Assembly: GCA_002490705.1 (NCBI GenBank)
Contig: DKUO01000010.1
Coordinates: forward strand, 1-26,320
Direction of reading: 5' to 3'
Source: Lachnospiraceae bacterium UBA7202
GTDB taxonomy: Bacteria > Bacillota > Clostridia > Lachnospirales > Lachnospiraceae
Length of the DNA stretch: 26,320 nucleotides
Within the stretch, counting starts at the first letter, position 1; the number at the start of each line of letters is the position of its first letter. The translations under genes and the position numbers were made by a program. The notes beneath the pieces were generated by a model. It was not told where the DNA came from. It worked only from the letters and a program-made list of their open reading frames with translations, and searched no databases. Positions 1 to 7,334 of this stretch are shown piece after piece.

Positions 1-390
1 TCATAGGTCACTTGACACTATCTTATCCAAAAAATCCCTGAGTTCTTGAATATCAGAGCTTTTAATTTCCTTATTGTTATATAGTGCAGTTATCATATTC
101 TGTATCGAATTATTATACAGCTTTTCAAGAAAATGTTTACTTGCTCCAGCCTTGTATTCATTTTCTGAAATAATCGAAGTATACAGATTTCTTCCTGTTG
201 AACGGTCACAACTGATAAATCCTTTATCAACCAGCCTTGCTAATGATGTCATTAACGTGGAAAGCTGCCAACTCCTCCGCTCCTGTAATTCTTTCAAAAT
301 ATAATTTGACGTTACAGGATTTCCGTTGTTCCAAATCACCTGCATAATTTCCAGTTCCGCCTCCCCTAATTTTTTTAGCTTATTTCCCAT
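1..390 (-). CDS. BlaI/MecI/CopY-family transcriptional repressor
   Basis: A 129-residue winged-helix repressor. The N-terminal part (about residues 5-75) has the BlaI/MecI pattern: LGEAELEIMQVIW, then a helix-turn-helix with TLMTSLARLVDKGFI, then the wing. The C-terminal 50 residues form the helical dimerisation and cleavage region. I chose the ATG at 388-390 because AAGGAG lies 8-12 nt upstream and the product then has normal family length. The reading frame stays open for 118 more codons upstream, but that stretch contains the promoter and operators. The stop codon is the first three bases of the window, so a blaR1/mecR1-type sensor protease, if present, would lie beyond the left edge. Family members usually repress their own promoter until the sensor triggers proteolysis; the operators seen here fit that. 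Whether it controls beta-lactam resistance, copper or something else cannot be told. Base composition is clearly more AT-rich than the genes further right, which suggests acquisition. Confidence 0.88.
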   Translation of the reverse strand: MGNKLKKLGEAELEIMQVIWNNGNPVTSNYILKELQERRSWQLSTLMTSLARLVDKGFISCDRSTGRNLYTSIISENEYKAGASKHFLEKLYNNSIQNMITALYNNKEIKSSDIQELRDFLDKIVSSDL

Positions 391-408
391 ATAATATACG
401 TCTCCTTT

Positions 409-442
409 TATACGTTTGTATAATGTATTATACGTTCGTATA
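409..442. promoter_or_regulatory. Tandem BlaI-type operator palindromes
   Basis: Two 14-bp dyads: TATACGTTCGTATA at 429-442 (perfect) and TATACGTTTGTATA at 409-422 (one mismatch). Their centres are exactly 20 bp apart, about two helical turns, so two repressor dimers would sit on the same face. The first covers the -10 box and spacer; the second covers the start-site region. The core resembles the TACANNTGTA box of the BlaI/CopY family, with the fourth base changed to G. A further half-site, TATACG, lies at 395-400. Binding by the adjacent repressor is inferred. Confidence 0.75.
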
Positions 443-455
443 GCAGAACTGTCAA
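427..455 (-). promoter_or_regulatory. Consensus sigma-A promoter of the BlaI-family gene
   Basis: Read on the minus strand: TTGACA (450-455), a 17-base spacer, then TATAAT (427-432). Both hexamers match the sigma-A consensus exactly, so the promoter should be very strong unless repressed. Transcription would start near 420, inside the second operator palindrome. Confidence 0.85.
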
Positions 456-537
456 GATAAACCTTATCAATTTTTGCATTATATAGGTCTTGTCCCAAAA
501 ATTCTATATATGAAAAGGCAAAAAATAGATTCTCCAC

Positions 538-567
538 TTGACAATGTGGCAAAGATGGTGTTACCGT
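538..567 (+). promoter_or_regulatory. Possible promoter for the GNAT gene
   Basis: TTGACA at 538-543 is a perfect -35 box. An extended -10 candidate, TG-T-TACCGT, lies 18 bases downstream at 562-567. The -10 matches only three of six consensus bases, so this is a weak call. No other gene-like object lies between the operators and the GNAT start. Confidence 0.35.
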
Positions 568-624
568 TTGAGAGATTATCAGGAAAAATTTCATAAAAGT
601 AAGAAACTGTGAGGATACCCTATC

Positions 625-1200
625 ATGACGATTAGAGTTGCAACACCGGAAGATGCCGAATCCATTCGAGAAATTTATGCACCCTATGTGGAAAAGACAG
701 CAATTACCTTCGAGTATGATGTGCCGTCTATTGAGGAATTTCAACAGAGAATAGCTGATACATTAAGGGAATATCCCTATTTAGTTGCCGTAAAACAGGA
801 AAGAATCATCGGATATGCTTATGCCGGTTCCTTTCATGCACGGGCGGCATACAAACATTCCGCAGAAGTGTCCATATATCTCAATGAAAACCAGCATAAA
901 AAGGGAATCGGGAGACAGCTTTACCGGGAATTGGAAAACAGGTTGATCCGGCAGAATGTATTTATTCTATACGCCTGCATTACCACTACCGAGCGCGATG
1001 ATGATGAAAATTTGACTGATGCAAGCATTCGTTTTCACCAAAAAATGGGCTATACCCTCATCGGGAAGCATAACCTATGCGGATATAAATTCCATAAATG
1101 GTACAGCGTGATTTGGATGGAAAAGCTGATCGCTGACCGGGCAGACAGGCCAAACGACTTTATTCCGTTTTCCGATCTGCCCCGATGTGGAATACAGTAA
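625..1200 (+). CDS. GNAT-family N-acetyltransferase, phosphinothricin/methionine-sulfone acetyltransferase-like
   Basis: 191 residues. Close to the Pat/Bar/MddA branch of GNAT enzymes, which transfer acetyl from acetyl-CoA to the amine of amino-acid analogues such as phosphinothricin or methionine sulfone. The N-terminus IRVATPEDAESIREIYAPYV is typical of the branch. Motif A, HKKGIGRQLY (residues 91-100), is the acetyl-CoA pyrophosphate loop, and the C-terminal GYKFHKWYSVIWMEK (153-167) is a branch hallmark. About 20 residues after the fold are poorly conserved and may be a loose tail. A GAGG ribosome binding site lies 10 nt before the ATG. The gene stands alone between the BlaI-type regulator (divergent) and rubrerythrin. 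Its AT content lies between that of the left edge and the core. The true substrate cannot be read from the sequence. Confidence 0.9.
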   Translation: MTIRVATPEDAESIREIYAPYVEKTAITFEYDVPSIEEFQQRIADTLREYPYLVAVKQERIIGYAYAGSFHARAAYKHSAEVSIYLNENQHKKGIGRQLYRELENRLIRQNVFILYACITTTERDDDENLTDASIRFHQKMGYTLIGKHNLCGYKFHKWYSVIWMEKLIADRADRPNDFIPFSDLPRCGIQ

Positions 1201-1269
1201 AAGATTATGCCAATAGCTGTTCATGGAATGTCGGAAAATCATTGACAGGCCTGTTAGCGTAATTCCATC

Positions 1270-1298
1270 TTACAAACAGTCTTGAAGTATGCTATAAT
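1270..1298 (+). promoter_or_regulatory. Promoter of rubrerythrin
   Basis: TATAAT at 1293-1298 is a perfect -10 box. Seventeen bases upstream, TTACAA (1270-1275) is a weak -35. Transcription would begin near 1305, inside the 10-bp inverted repeat that follows, giving a leader of about 140 nt before the ATG. Confidence 0.6.
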
Positions 1299-1299
1299 T

Positions 1300-1422
1300 G
1301 TCGCAGGGTCAGCACCCTGCGACCAAAGAATTGCTTTGCAATTCTTTCGAGAAAATTTTAACGCATCCGCTTCTGTGGGGCGTTGCCATTGTATTCAGGC
1401 AAAAATCCCCGCTTTGCTGCGG
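1300..1422 (+). promoter_or_regulatory. Hairpin-rich leader / operator region upstream of rubrerythrin
   Basis: Four dyads lie in series. First, a perfect 10-bp inverted repeat with a 4-base centre (1300-1309 / 1314-1323), overlapping the predicted start of transcription. Second, a perfect 10-bp stem with a TTT loop (1325-1334 / 1338-1347). Third, AACGC paired with GCGTT (1360-1364 / 1380-1384). Fourth, CCGC / GCGG (1409-1422), nine bases before AAGGAGG. None is followed by a T-run, so they are not terminators. The first could be a protein operator rather than RNA structure. I do not recognise a known riboswitch class. Confidence 0.55.
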
Positions 1423-1444
1423 AAAATATCAAGGAGGAATCAAA

Positions 1445-1987
1445 ATGGGAACCAACAAGTATGCGGGAACGCAGACAGAAAAGAATCTGGAGGCAGCGTT
1501 TGCAGGCGAATCGCAGGCAAGAAACAAGTACACCTACTTTGCTTCAACTGCCAAAAAGGAAGGCTATGAGCAGATTGCCGGTCTTTTTTTGAAAACGGCA
1601 GATAATGAAAAAGAGCATGCGAAAATGTGGTTTAAGGAGTTAAACGGCATCGGCGACACAAAGGAAAATCTTGCGGCGGCCGCAGACGGCGAAAACTTTG
1701 AGTGGACAGATATGTATGAAGATTTTGCCAAAACGGCGGAGGCGGAAGGTTTCTCTGATCTTGCCGCGAAATTCCGTCTTGTGGGCGAGATCGAAAAACA
1801 CCACGAGGAAAGATACCGCGCCCTGTTAAAGAACGTGGAGACAGCAAAGGTATTCGAAAAGAGCGAGGTCAAGGTATGGGAGTGCCGCAACTGCGGTCAT
1901 ATTGTCGTCGGCACAAAGGCACCGGATGTCTGCCCCACCTGCAATCACCCGCAGAGCTATTTTGAGGTTCATGCAGAGAATTATTGA
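1445..1987 (+). CDS. rbr: Rubrerythrin
   Basis: 180 residues with both rubrerythrin domains. The N-terminal ferritin-like four-helix bundle carries the diiron ligands: E22 in AGESQARNKY, E55 and H58 in the first ExxH, E99 or E101, and E117 and H120 in IEKHH. The C-terminal rubredoxin domain has C147-x2-C150 and C163-x2-C166 around one iron. The protein is a cytoplasmic NADH-linked peroxidase, accepting electrons through the rubredoxin centre and reducing hydrogen peroxide at the diiron site, a standard oxygen defence of anaerobes. AAGGAGG at 1431-1437 fixes the ATG at 1445; the open frame upstream is the leader. Single gene, followed by a hairpin terminator shared with the convergent chemoreceptor gene. 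Confidence 0.97.
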   Translation: MGTNKYAGTQTEKNLEAAFAGESQARNKYTYFASTAKKEGYEQIAGLFLKTADNEKEHAKMWFKELNGIGDTKENLAAAADGENFEWTDMYEDFAKTAEAEGFSDLAAKFRLVGEIEKHHEERYRALLKNVETAKVFEKSEVKVWECRNCGHIVVGTKAPDVCPTCNHPQSYFEVHAENY

Positions 1988-2017
1988 TTCTGCATCAAAC
2001 AATACGTCCAGCATAAT

Positions 2018-2043
2018 CGGGCAGGGAAACTTTTCCCTGCCCG
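2018..2043. terminator. Terminator between rubrerythrin and the chemoreceptor gene
   Basis: A perfect 12-bp inverted repeat (CGGGCAGGGAAA and its complement) with a two-base centre, lying between two convergent stop codons. The T-tract is poor on both sides, so termination may be partial. Its position argues for a bidirectional terminator. Confidence 0.65.
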
Positions 2044-2050
2044 TCTTACG

Positions 2051-3847
2051 TCATAAATTTACCGCTCCGCTTAACTGGAAATGTTCCACCATCTCTTTCA
2101 ACGCCGCGGCAATCTCGTTTACATTCTGGATATTCTCCAGAATATCGCTGGATCTGGCCGAAAGATCATTGCTGTCCGTCGCAATCGTCACCACGCCGGT
2201 GGTGCTTTCGGTAGTGGCAAGTCCCACATCTTCAATGGAGGAAGCAACCGCCTCGACGGATGCCAACAGCTCCTGAGAAACCGCGCTGAAATCAGTAACC
2301 AGCTCGTTCACATACTCAGCATCCCCGTTATAGTCATCCGCCACCTTTAAGAACATGCCGTAGTCCCTTGAAACGTCCTGTGCGACAAAATCCAAAAGCT
2401 GTCCGGCAAACCCGGAAAGGTTATTGACCGCTGTTGTCACATCCCCGGTAAGCTTCTGAATATTTTCTACAATCACGCGGGTCTGCTCCGCAAGAGCCTG
2501 AATCTCACCTGCCACAACGGCAAATCCTCTTCCGCTTTCTCCCGCCCTCGCCGATTCAATTGAGGCGTTTAACGCCAAAAGGTTCGTCTGAGAGGTAATG
2601 CTCTGAATCGAATTCGCCAGAGTTTTAATCTCATCTACCACCTGCGCGTCCTCTAATGCCTGCTTCAATTCTCCGCTGATATGCCTTTTAATATCAGAAG
2701 CTTTCTGCTTGCTTAACGCGGTATTGCCCTTCGCCGCCTCCGCTCTTCCGTGAATATCCGATACCTTCAGCGCACCTTCCTGCGAACGGGCAGCAACGCT
2801 TCTGGACACATCCTCAATCTGTTTTGCCATCTCCCCAATCTGCGTGGAAGAAGCCGACGTCTCCTGCATGGCCGCCGACAATTCCTGCGTAGTAGCGGAA
2901 ATATCCGTAAGCTCATCATTTAACGCCTGTACATCCGTCATCACGTTCGATACATCCTGTGCCAGAGAAAGGCCGCAGCCCTGCACCTTACCCAATACGG
3001 AATCAAGGGTCTGCGCCAGCACCTCCATCGCCTCTCCCAGCGTCCCGAACTCATCTTTGCGCTCCAGCAGCTTGTCCCCTGCGCGCACTCTCAAATCTCC
3101 TTCTTCCAATTTCTGCGCCATATCAACAGTAAGCTTTAACGGCACTATGATATTTTCGGCGATATAGATAATCAGCGCAGTAAGAGCCGCCAACAATATA
3201 ACCGCACAGACCACCAGATATGTAATCCATTTCTTCGTAATACCATCAATGATTTCCGACTCTGCCGCCAAAGTATCTGCAATCTCATCGGTATAATTTC
3301 CCGTGCCGACCACCCAGCCGAAAGGCTCATAATACTTTGAGTAGCCTCTCTTCGGAGAGGCCGTTGTCTCCCCGTTTTTGGGAAACTCATAGTCAGAATA
3401 TCCGCCCTCCGGCTGCTGCCCGTTTGCAATAATGTCTTTCATATAATAGGTGCCGTTTGCATCCTGACTGTTTATGCGGTTCGTGCCTTCCGTCTCATTT
3501 CCCAGAAGTACAATGCAGTTTCCCTCCGTATCATCCGCCCAGAAATAGCCGTTCTCGCCGTAGCGGAGTTCTCTGAGCATATCCGCCGCCTGTTGTTTTG
3601 CCTCCTCCAGTGTACACTCGCCGGATTCATACTTACTGTTATAAACCTCCAGCATGGAAATCGCATTTTCCACCTGCATCTTAATCTGTTCATCGTAGTT
3701 GCCGTACAGCTCCTGCGTCAGCGTATCCGCCGCCTGTTCTTCAATGCCGCTCATACCCCTGACCGCAAAAAAGGCACAGCAAAGCATCGCTGATACCATA
3801 AGAACAGCCAGCACCAACAACTTGTACTTTACTTTTAAATTCTTCAT
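2051..3847 (-). CDS. Methyl-accepting chemotaxis protein with an sCache_2 sensor domain
   Basis: 598 residues, the layout of a transmembrane chemoreceptor. TM1 spans about residues 9-30. The outer domain (about 31-205) has the single-Cache type 2 pattern, including RYGENGYFWADD and GYSKYYEPFGWVVGTGNY, a domain that usually binds small carboxylates or similar ligands. TM2 spans about 207-229, followed by a HAMP linker (about 230-283). The cytoplasmic signalling coiled coil follows, with the conserved hairpin tip near 419-455 (QTNLLALNASIESARAGE, GRGFAVVAGEI) that contacts CheA and CheW. There is no C-terminal pentapeptide for CheR. The start ATG follows a GGGGGAAGGG purine stretch. No chemotaxis or flagellar genes lie nearby, so it is an orphan receptor. 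The ligand is unknown. Confidence 0.95.
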   Translation of the reverse strand: MKNLKVKYKLLVLAVLMVSAMLCCAFFAVRGMSGIEEQAADTLTQELYGNYDEQIKMQVENAISMLEVYNSKYESGECTLEEAKQQAADMLRELRYGENGYFWADDTEGNCIVLLGNETEGTNRINSQDANGTYYMKDIIANGQQPEGGYSDYEFPKNGETTASPKRGYSKYYEPFGWVVGTGNYTDEIADTLAAESEIIDGITKKWITYLVVCAVILLAALTALIIYIAENIIVPLKLTVDMAQKLEEGDLRVRAGDKLLERKDEFGTLGEAMEVLAQTLDSVLGKVQGCGLSLAQDVSNVMTDVQALNDELTDISATTQELSAAMQETSASSTQIGEMAKQIEDVSRSVAARSQEGALKVSDIHGRAEAAKGNTALSKQKASDIKRHISGELKQALEDAQVVDEIKTLANSIQSITSQTNLLALNASIESARAGESGRGFAVVAGEIQALAEQTRVIVENIQKLTGDVTTAVNNLSGFAGQLLDFVAQDVSRDYGMFLKVADDYNGDAEYVNELVTDFSAVSQELLASVEAVASSIEDVGLATTESTTGVVTIATDSNDLSARSSDILENIQNVNEIAAALKEMVEHFQLSGAVNL

Positions 3848-3886
3848 TTTTCCCTTCCCCCGTTATCAAATATATGATATCTTTAC

Positions 3887-3915
3887 AATATACACCTTTT
3901 TGGAAATAAAAACAA
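3887..3915 (-). promoter_or_regulatory. Promoter of the chemoreceptor gene
   Basis: Minus strand: TTGTTT (3910-3915), a 17-base spacer, TATATT (3887-3892), about 40 bases before the ATG. It looks like a vegetative promoter, not a sigma-28 motility promoter. Confidence 0.6.
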
Positions 3916-4004
3916 TCTGATACAGCCAGCAATAAAATGTTTTTTGTGCAATTTCTTTATATTGTACAATTGGCATACACATTTCATACAGAAAGGAGTT
4001 CACC

Positions 4005-5186
4005 ATGATCAATCAGTTTGAGTTTTTTTGTCCTACCCGTGTTGTGTTCGGAAGAGATAAGGAAAAAGAAATCGGAAAGCTTGTCAAGGAATATGGCGGT
4101 TCCCACGTTTTAATTGTGTACGGTGGAAAGAGCGCTGCCCGCTTGGGACTGCTCGATCTGGTGAAATCCGCCCTTAACGCAGAAGGGATCGACTATTCAG
4201 AGCTGGGCGGCATTGTGCCCAATCCCCACCTGGAAAAGGTGTACGAAGGGATCCGTATCGGGAAGGCAACGGGAACTGATTTTCTTCTCGCCATCGGCGG
4301 CGGCAGCGCCATTGACACAGCCAAAGCCATCGGTTACGGGCTTGCGGAGCCGGACCGGGATGTGTGGGAGCTGTTCCGCCACACCAGAAAGCCGTCCGCC
4401 TGCCTGCCTGTCGGCTGTATCGTCACCATTGCGGCCTCCGGCAGTGAGACCTCCAAATCCTGCGTGATCACCAACAAAAAGACCGGCGAGAAGCGCTCCT
4501 GCAACAGCGCCTATGCGTGCCCGAAATTTACGCTCATGAATCCCGAACTCACATACACTCTGCCGGATTATCAGACGCAGTCGGGATGTACCGATATCAT
4601 GATGCACACCATGGAGCGCTATTTTACAAACGGCGCAAAGATGGAGCTCACGGACGCCATCGCGGAAGGACTTTTAACAACCGTGATGAAAAATGCCCTG
4701 ATCCTCCACGAGGAGCCAGACAATTACGACGCCCGGGCGGAAGTCATGTGGGCGGGCAGTCTCTCCCACAACGGCCTCACCGGCTGCGGCAACACAAGTG
4801 ACGATTTTGTACCACATAAGCTGGAGCATGAGCTGGGCGGTATGTTTGATGTGACCCACGGCGCAGGACTGGCAGCCATCTGGGGAAGCTGGGCAAGATA
4901 CGTATACAAGGACTGTCTCCCCCGCTTTGTGCGCTATACAACCCACGTGATGAGAGTCACAGAAAAGAACACCGATGAAGAAACTGCACTGGCCGGTATT
5001 GAGGCCACAGAGGATTTCTTCCGAAAGATTGGTATGCCTGTCACCCTCTCGGAGCTTGGCATTTCACCCACGGAAGAAGAAATCGAAAAGATGGCCGGAA
5101 GCATCTTTGGCACCTATGGGGATATCGGTTCCGCCAAAAAGCTGACCAAAGAAGACTTCATTGCCATCTACCATGCCGCCAGATAA
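4005..5186 (+). CDS. Iron-containing alcohol dehydrogenase (butanol dehydrogenase / YqhD type)
   Basis: 393 residues of the group III alcohol dehydrogenase family. The N-terminal Rossmann-like half carries the cofactor loop AIGGGSAIDTAKAIG (96-110). The helical half supplies the metal ligands D197 and H201 (GCTDIMMH), H271 (HKLEHELGG) and H285 (DVTHGAGLA). The spacing matches the BDH/YqhD branch, which mostly uses NADPH to reduce aldehydes such as butyraldehyde. The expected role is disposal of reducing power in fermentation or detoxification of aldehydes in the cytoplasm. AAAGGAG sits about 7 nt before the ATG. Divergent from the chemoreceptor gene. The 157-bp gap between them is AT-rich and holds a palindrome ATTGTACAAT (3961-3970) near the presumed -10 region; I could not assign a convincing -35. 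Confidence 0.95.
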   Translation: MINQFEFFCPTRVVFGRDKEKEIGKLVKEYGGSHVLIVYGGKSAARLGLLDLVKSALNAEGIDYSELGGIVPNPHLEKVYEGIRIGKATGTDFLLAIGGGSAIDTAKAIGYGLAEPDRDVWELFRHTRKPSACLPVGCIVTIAASGSETSKSCVITNKKTGEKRSCNSAYACPKFTLMNPELTYTLPDYQTQSGCTDIMMHTMERYFTNGAKMELTDAIAEGLLTTVMKNALILHEEPDNYDARAEVMWAGSLSHNGLTGCGNTSDDFVPHKLEHELGGMFDVTHGAGLAAIWGSWARYVYKDCLPRFVRYTTHVMRVTEKNTDEETALAGIEATEDFFRKIGMPVTLSELGISPTEEEIEKMAGSIFGTYGDIGSAKKLTKEDFIAIYHAAR

Positions 5187-5224
5187 ATTCCCCGAAACGG
5201 CACATATTTTCCGTATAGCACGCA

Positions 5225-5251
5225 AAAACTCTCCCGTTGAGGGAGAGTTTT
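5225..5251. terminator. Bidirectional terminator shared by the ADH and GGDEF-EAL genes
   Basis: An 11-bp stem, AAAACTCTCCC and its complement, around a five-base loop. It has a T-rich tail on the plus strand (TTTTATTTTCTT) and a run of five T on the minus strand. The last stem bases overlap the stop codon of the convergent GGDEF-EAL gene. Confidence 0.85.
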
Positions 5252-7220
5252 ATTTTCTTCCTTTTGTTCCCAAAAAGGTGGGATCGCTCTGGTAAGCCTT
5301 AAACTTTCTCTCGATCTCCTCCTCCGGCAGTACACAGTGGTAAATCTCCAGCCCTGCCACCTTGCCGTGATAGGATTTCTGGTACTCGTCCCCGCCTATG
5401 ATCACCTGTTCCGGCACCTTCAGATTCGGCGCCTTATCCCTGCTTCCGATCAGCATACCGTTGAAATACAGTCTGACCAGCCCTGTGATCACGTCGCAGG
5501 AAACACACATATAAGCCCACTCTCCGGGCACTGCCTGCCGTCCGAAAATGTCAAACCACTCGTTTACTTCCCGATCATCCTTCATGCGGAACACACAGCT
5601 ACAGATCCCATCCGAAGGCACAAGGCTCAGGAAACCGTCCATATATGTTATGTAAACTACGCTTGTCCAGGTCTGTACTTCCTCCGTTTTGACCCACAGA
5701 CAAATGGTAAAGCTCTCACTGTACATGACGGACTTCGGCAGGACAACCATGTTTTCCTTCACCTTGCCTCCGGGGAAGGAAAGCGCCATCTGGCCTGCCA
5801 CCACACCGGGCTCATAGGTAATCCCCCCGCCCACAATCTGTCCTTCATTTTTTCCGTCCGCATCCAAGAGATGATGGTCAAAGGAATACACCGTGGGAAT
5901 CCGGTTACTGACAAAGAAATAGCGGTCCTTGTACTTTTCAAAAAATAACTCCGGCGGCAGCGCCTCCCCATAAAACTCTCCCACGCCAAGCTGGGCGCCG
6001 AAATTGGCCAGTGCACCGGCCTGCACGGTATTTTCTATTCCCTGGGCCACAATCATAAACTGCAAATCCCGGCCCAGCCCGATCACATTGCGAAGCAGCA
6101 GGAGGGGCCGTCTGTCATTGTCCATATCGGAGTGCAGCAGCTTCGGGTCCAGCTTCAAAATATTTGCCGGCACGTGCTGCAAAACTTTAAAGGAAGAGGC
6201 GGAACCGAAATTATCAATGGCAATCTCAAATCCCATATCAGACAGCGCCTCCACCGCACAGACAATTTTCTCACTGCGCCCGAGAAAGCTCTCTTCTTCG
6301 ATACAGAGTTTGATCTCCGACGCCTTAACCTGATAGGTCTCCAGACACTTCCTGATATGCTGTATTCCATCCGCCTGCAGGATATATTTGGCGGAGACGC
6401 GGACATAGATCTGAAGCGTTTCAAAAACCGTGTCCTGCCAACGTTTTTTCCACCGGCAGACCTGTTCAAAGACCATCTTATCCAGCTTGGCAATGACGCC
6501 GTACTGTTCCAACACCGGAAGAAAGGTCTCCTCTCCCAAAACTTCCCTCTCTGAAAAATTCCAGTGCAGAACGGCCTTCGCCGCGTACACATCAGAATTT
6601 TGCAGATAAACCATGGGCTGGAACCGCAGTACAAACTCCTCCTCCCGAAAGGCGGTAAGCGCCCTGTCTTTCATCGCCTTCTGCGCCGCAAGCTCTCCCC
6701 GTATCACCTCATAGTTTACATAACTTCCCTTTCCATTCTTCTTAACATAGTACATGGCCTCGTCGCCCTGCTCCAGAATGACGGATAAATTTTCCGAAAC
6801 GCTCTGACTGCTGACAAAACCAATACTGAAAGAGAGAACCTCCCGCAGGGACTCGTCGAACCCCTCCCGGAGTCTTTGCTGGAGCGGCTCCAATTTCCCT
6901 TCCGTCTCCTCCACGCCCGCTTGCGCATCGCAGAGCACCACAAACTCATCGCCGCCCAGCCGCACCACAAGCTGGCCGGGGAACATCTCCTGTAAAAGCG
7001 TGCTAACAAAAATAAGCAGCTCATCCCCCTTGGCATGTCCGTACACGTCGTTGACCAGCTTAAAATTGTCAATATCCATATAGAGGCAATGGACACACGC
7101 CCCCTCCGGCAGTGCTTCCCAGATCTCGTAAAGACCTCTTCTGTTAATCATCCCGGTCAGATAGTCCACATTTTTTTCGCTCTTGATTTGTTCGTCCAGA
7201 TGCTCAAATAGTGTTCCCAT
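5250..7220 (-). CDS. Soluble GGDEF - degenerate EAL - LamG-like three-domain protein
   Basis: About 656 residues, with no signal peptide or membrane segment, so cytoplasmic. GGDEF domain (about 16-170): YMDIDNFKLVNDVYGH and RLGGDEF are intact, consistent with diguanylate cyclase activity; no RxxD inhibitory site is at the usual place. EAL-like domain (about 185-435): the signature EAL is KAV, the NVS position is RVS, DDFG is DNFG and AEGVE is AQGIE. Several metal and catalytic residues are therefore gone and phosphodiesterase activity is unlikely. C-terminal region (about 445-645): a LamG/concanavalin-like jelly roll, with FTICLWVKTEE, GEWAYMCVSCD and VRLYFNGMLIG. Start choice: the ATG at 7218-7220 has GAGGG six bases upstream; a tandem ATG at 7230-7235 has no ribosome binding site. 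The gene lies downstream of the ABC importer genes behind a terminator. LamG is usually extracellular, so this fusion is odd. Confidence 0.9.
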   Translation of the reverse strand: MGTLFEHLDEQIKSEKNVDYLTGMINRRGLYEIWEALPEGACVHCLYMDIDNFKLVNDVYGHAKGDELLIFVSTLLQEMFPGQLVVRLGGDEFVVLCDAQAGVEETEGKLEPLQQRLREGFDESLREVLSFSIGFVSSQSVSENLSVILEQGDEAMYYVKKNGKGSYVNYEVIRGELAAQKAMKDRALTAFREEEFVLRFQPMVYLQNSDVYAAKAVLHWNFSEREVLGEETFLPVLEQYGVIAKLDKMVFEQVCRWKKRWQDTVFETLQIYVRVSAKYILQADGIQHIRKCLETYQVKASEIKLCIEEESFLGRSEKIVCAVEALSDMGFEIAIDNFGSASSFKVLQHVPANILKLDPKLLHSDMDNDRRPLLLLRNVIGLGRDLQFMIVAQGIENTVQAGALANFGAQLGVGEFYGEALPPELFFEKYKDRYFFVSNRIPTVYSFDHHLLDADGKNEGQIVGGGITYEPGVVAGQMALSFPGGKVKENMVVLPKSVMYSESFTICLWVKTEEVQTWTSVVYITYMDGFLSLVPSDGICSCVFRMKDDREVNEWFDIFGRQAVPGEWAYMCVSCDVITGLVRLYFNGMLIGSRDKAPNLKVPEQVIIGGDEYQKSYHGKVAGLEIYHCVLPEEEIERKFKAYQSDPTFLGTKGRK

Positions 7221-7257
7221 GCTCGCCCTCATCATTTTTTCTTTTGTTTCTATAAAA

Positions 7258-7302
7258 AGAGGCCGCTGCTATCACCGGTAAACCGGCGTCGCAGCAGCCT
7301 CT
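7258..7302 (-). terminator. Intrinsic terminator after the sugar permease genes
   Basis: On the minus strand, a 12-bp GC-rich stem (one G-U pair; 7291-7302 with 7258-7269) encloses a smaller CCGG-TTTA-CCGG hairpin and is followed directly by TTTTT. It lies between the second permease and the GGDEF-EAL-LamG gene, leaving fewer than 40 bases for a separate promoter. The downstream gene may depend on read-through. Confidence 0.85.
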
Positions 7303-7334
7303 GGCACTGGAGTGTATGCCCGAAATTAATGTCC

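Noticed and set aside
391..744. A 118-codon N-terminal extension of the BlaI-type protein on the minus strand.
   Set aside because: It covers the perfect promoter, both operators and the start of the GNAT gene, and the downstream ATG has a good ribosome binding site and normal family length.
3961..3970. The palindrome ATTGTACAAT, also present at 10981-10990, as a shared operator.
   Set aside because: At 10981 it is simply the -10 box of a good promoter, and the flanks of the two copies differ; two occurrences of an AT-rich 10-mer are weak evidence.
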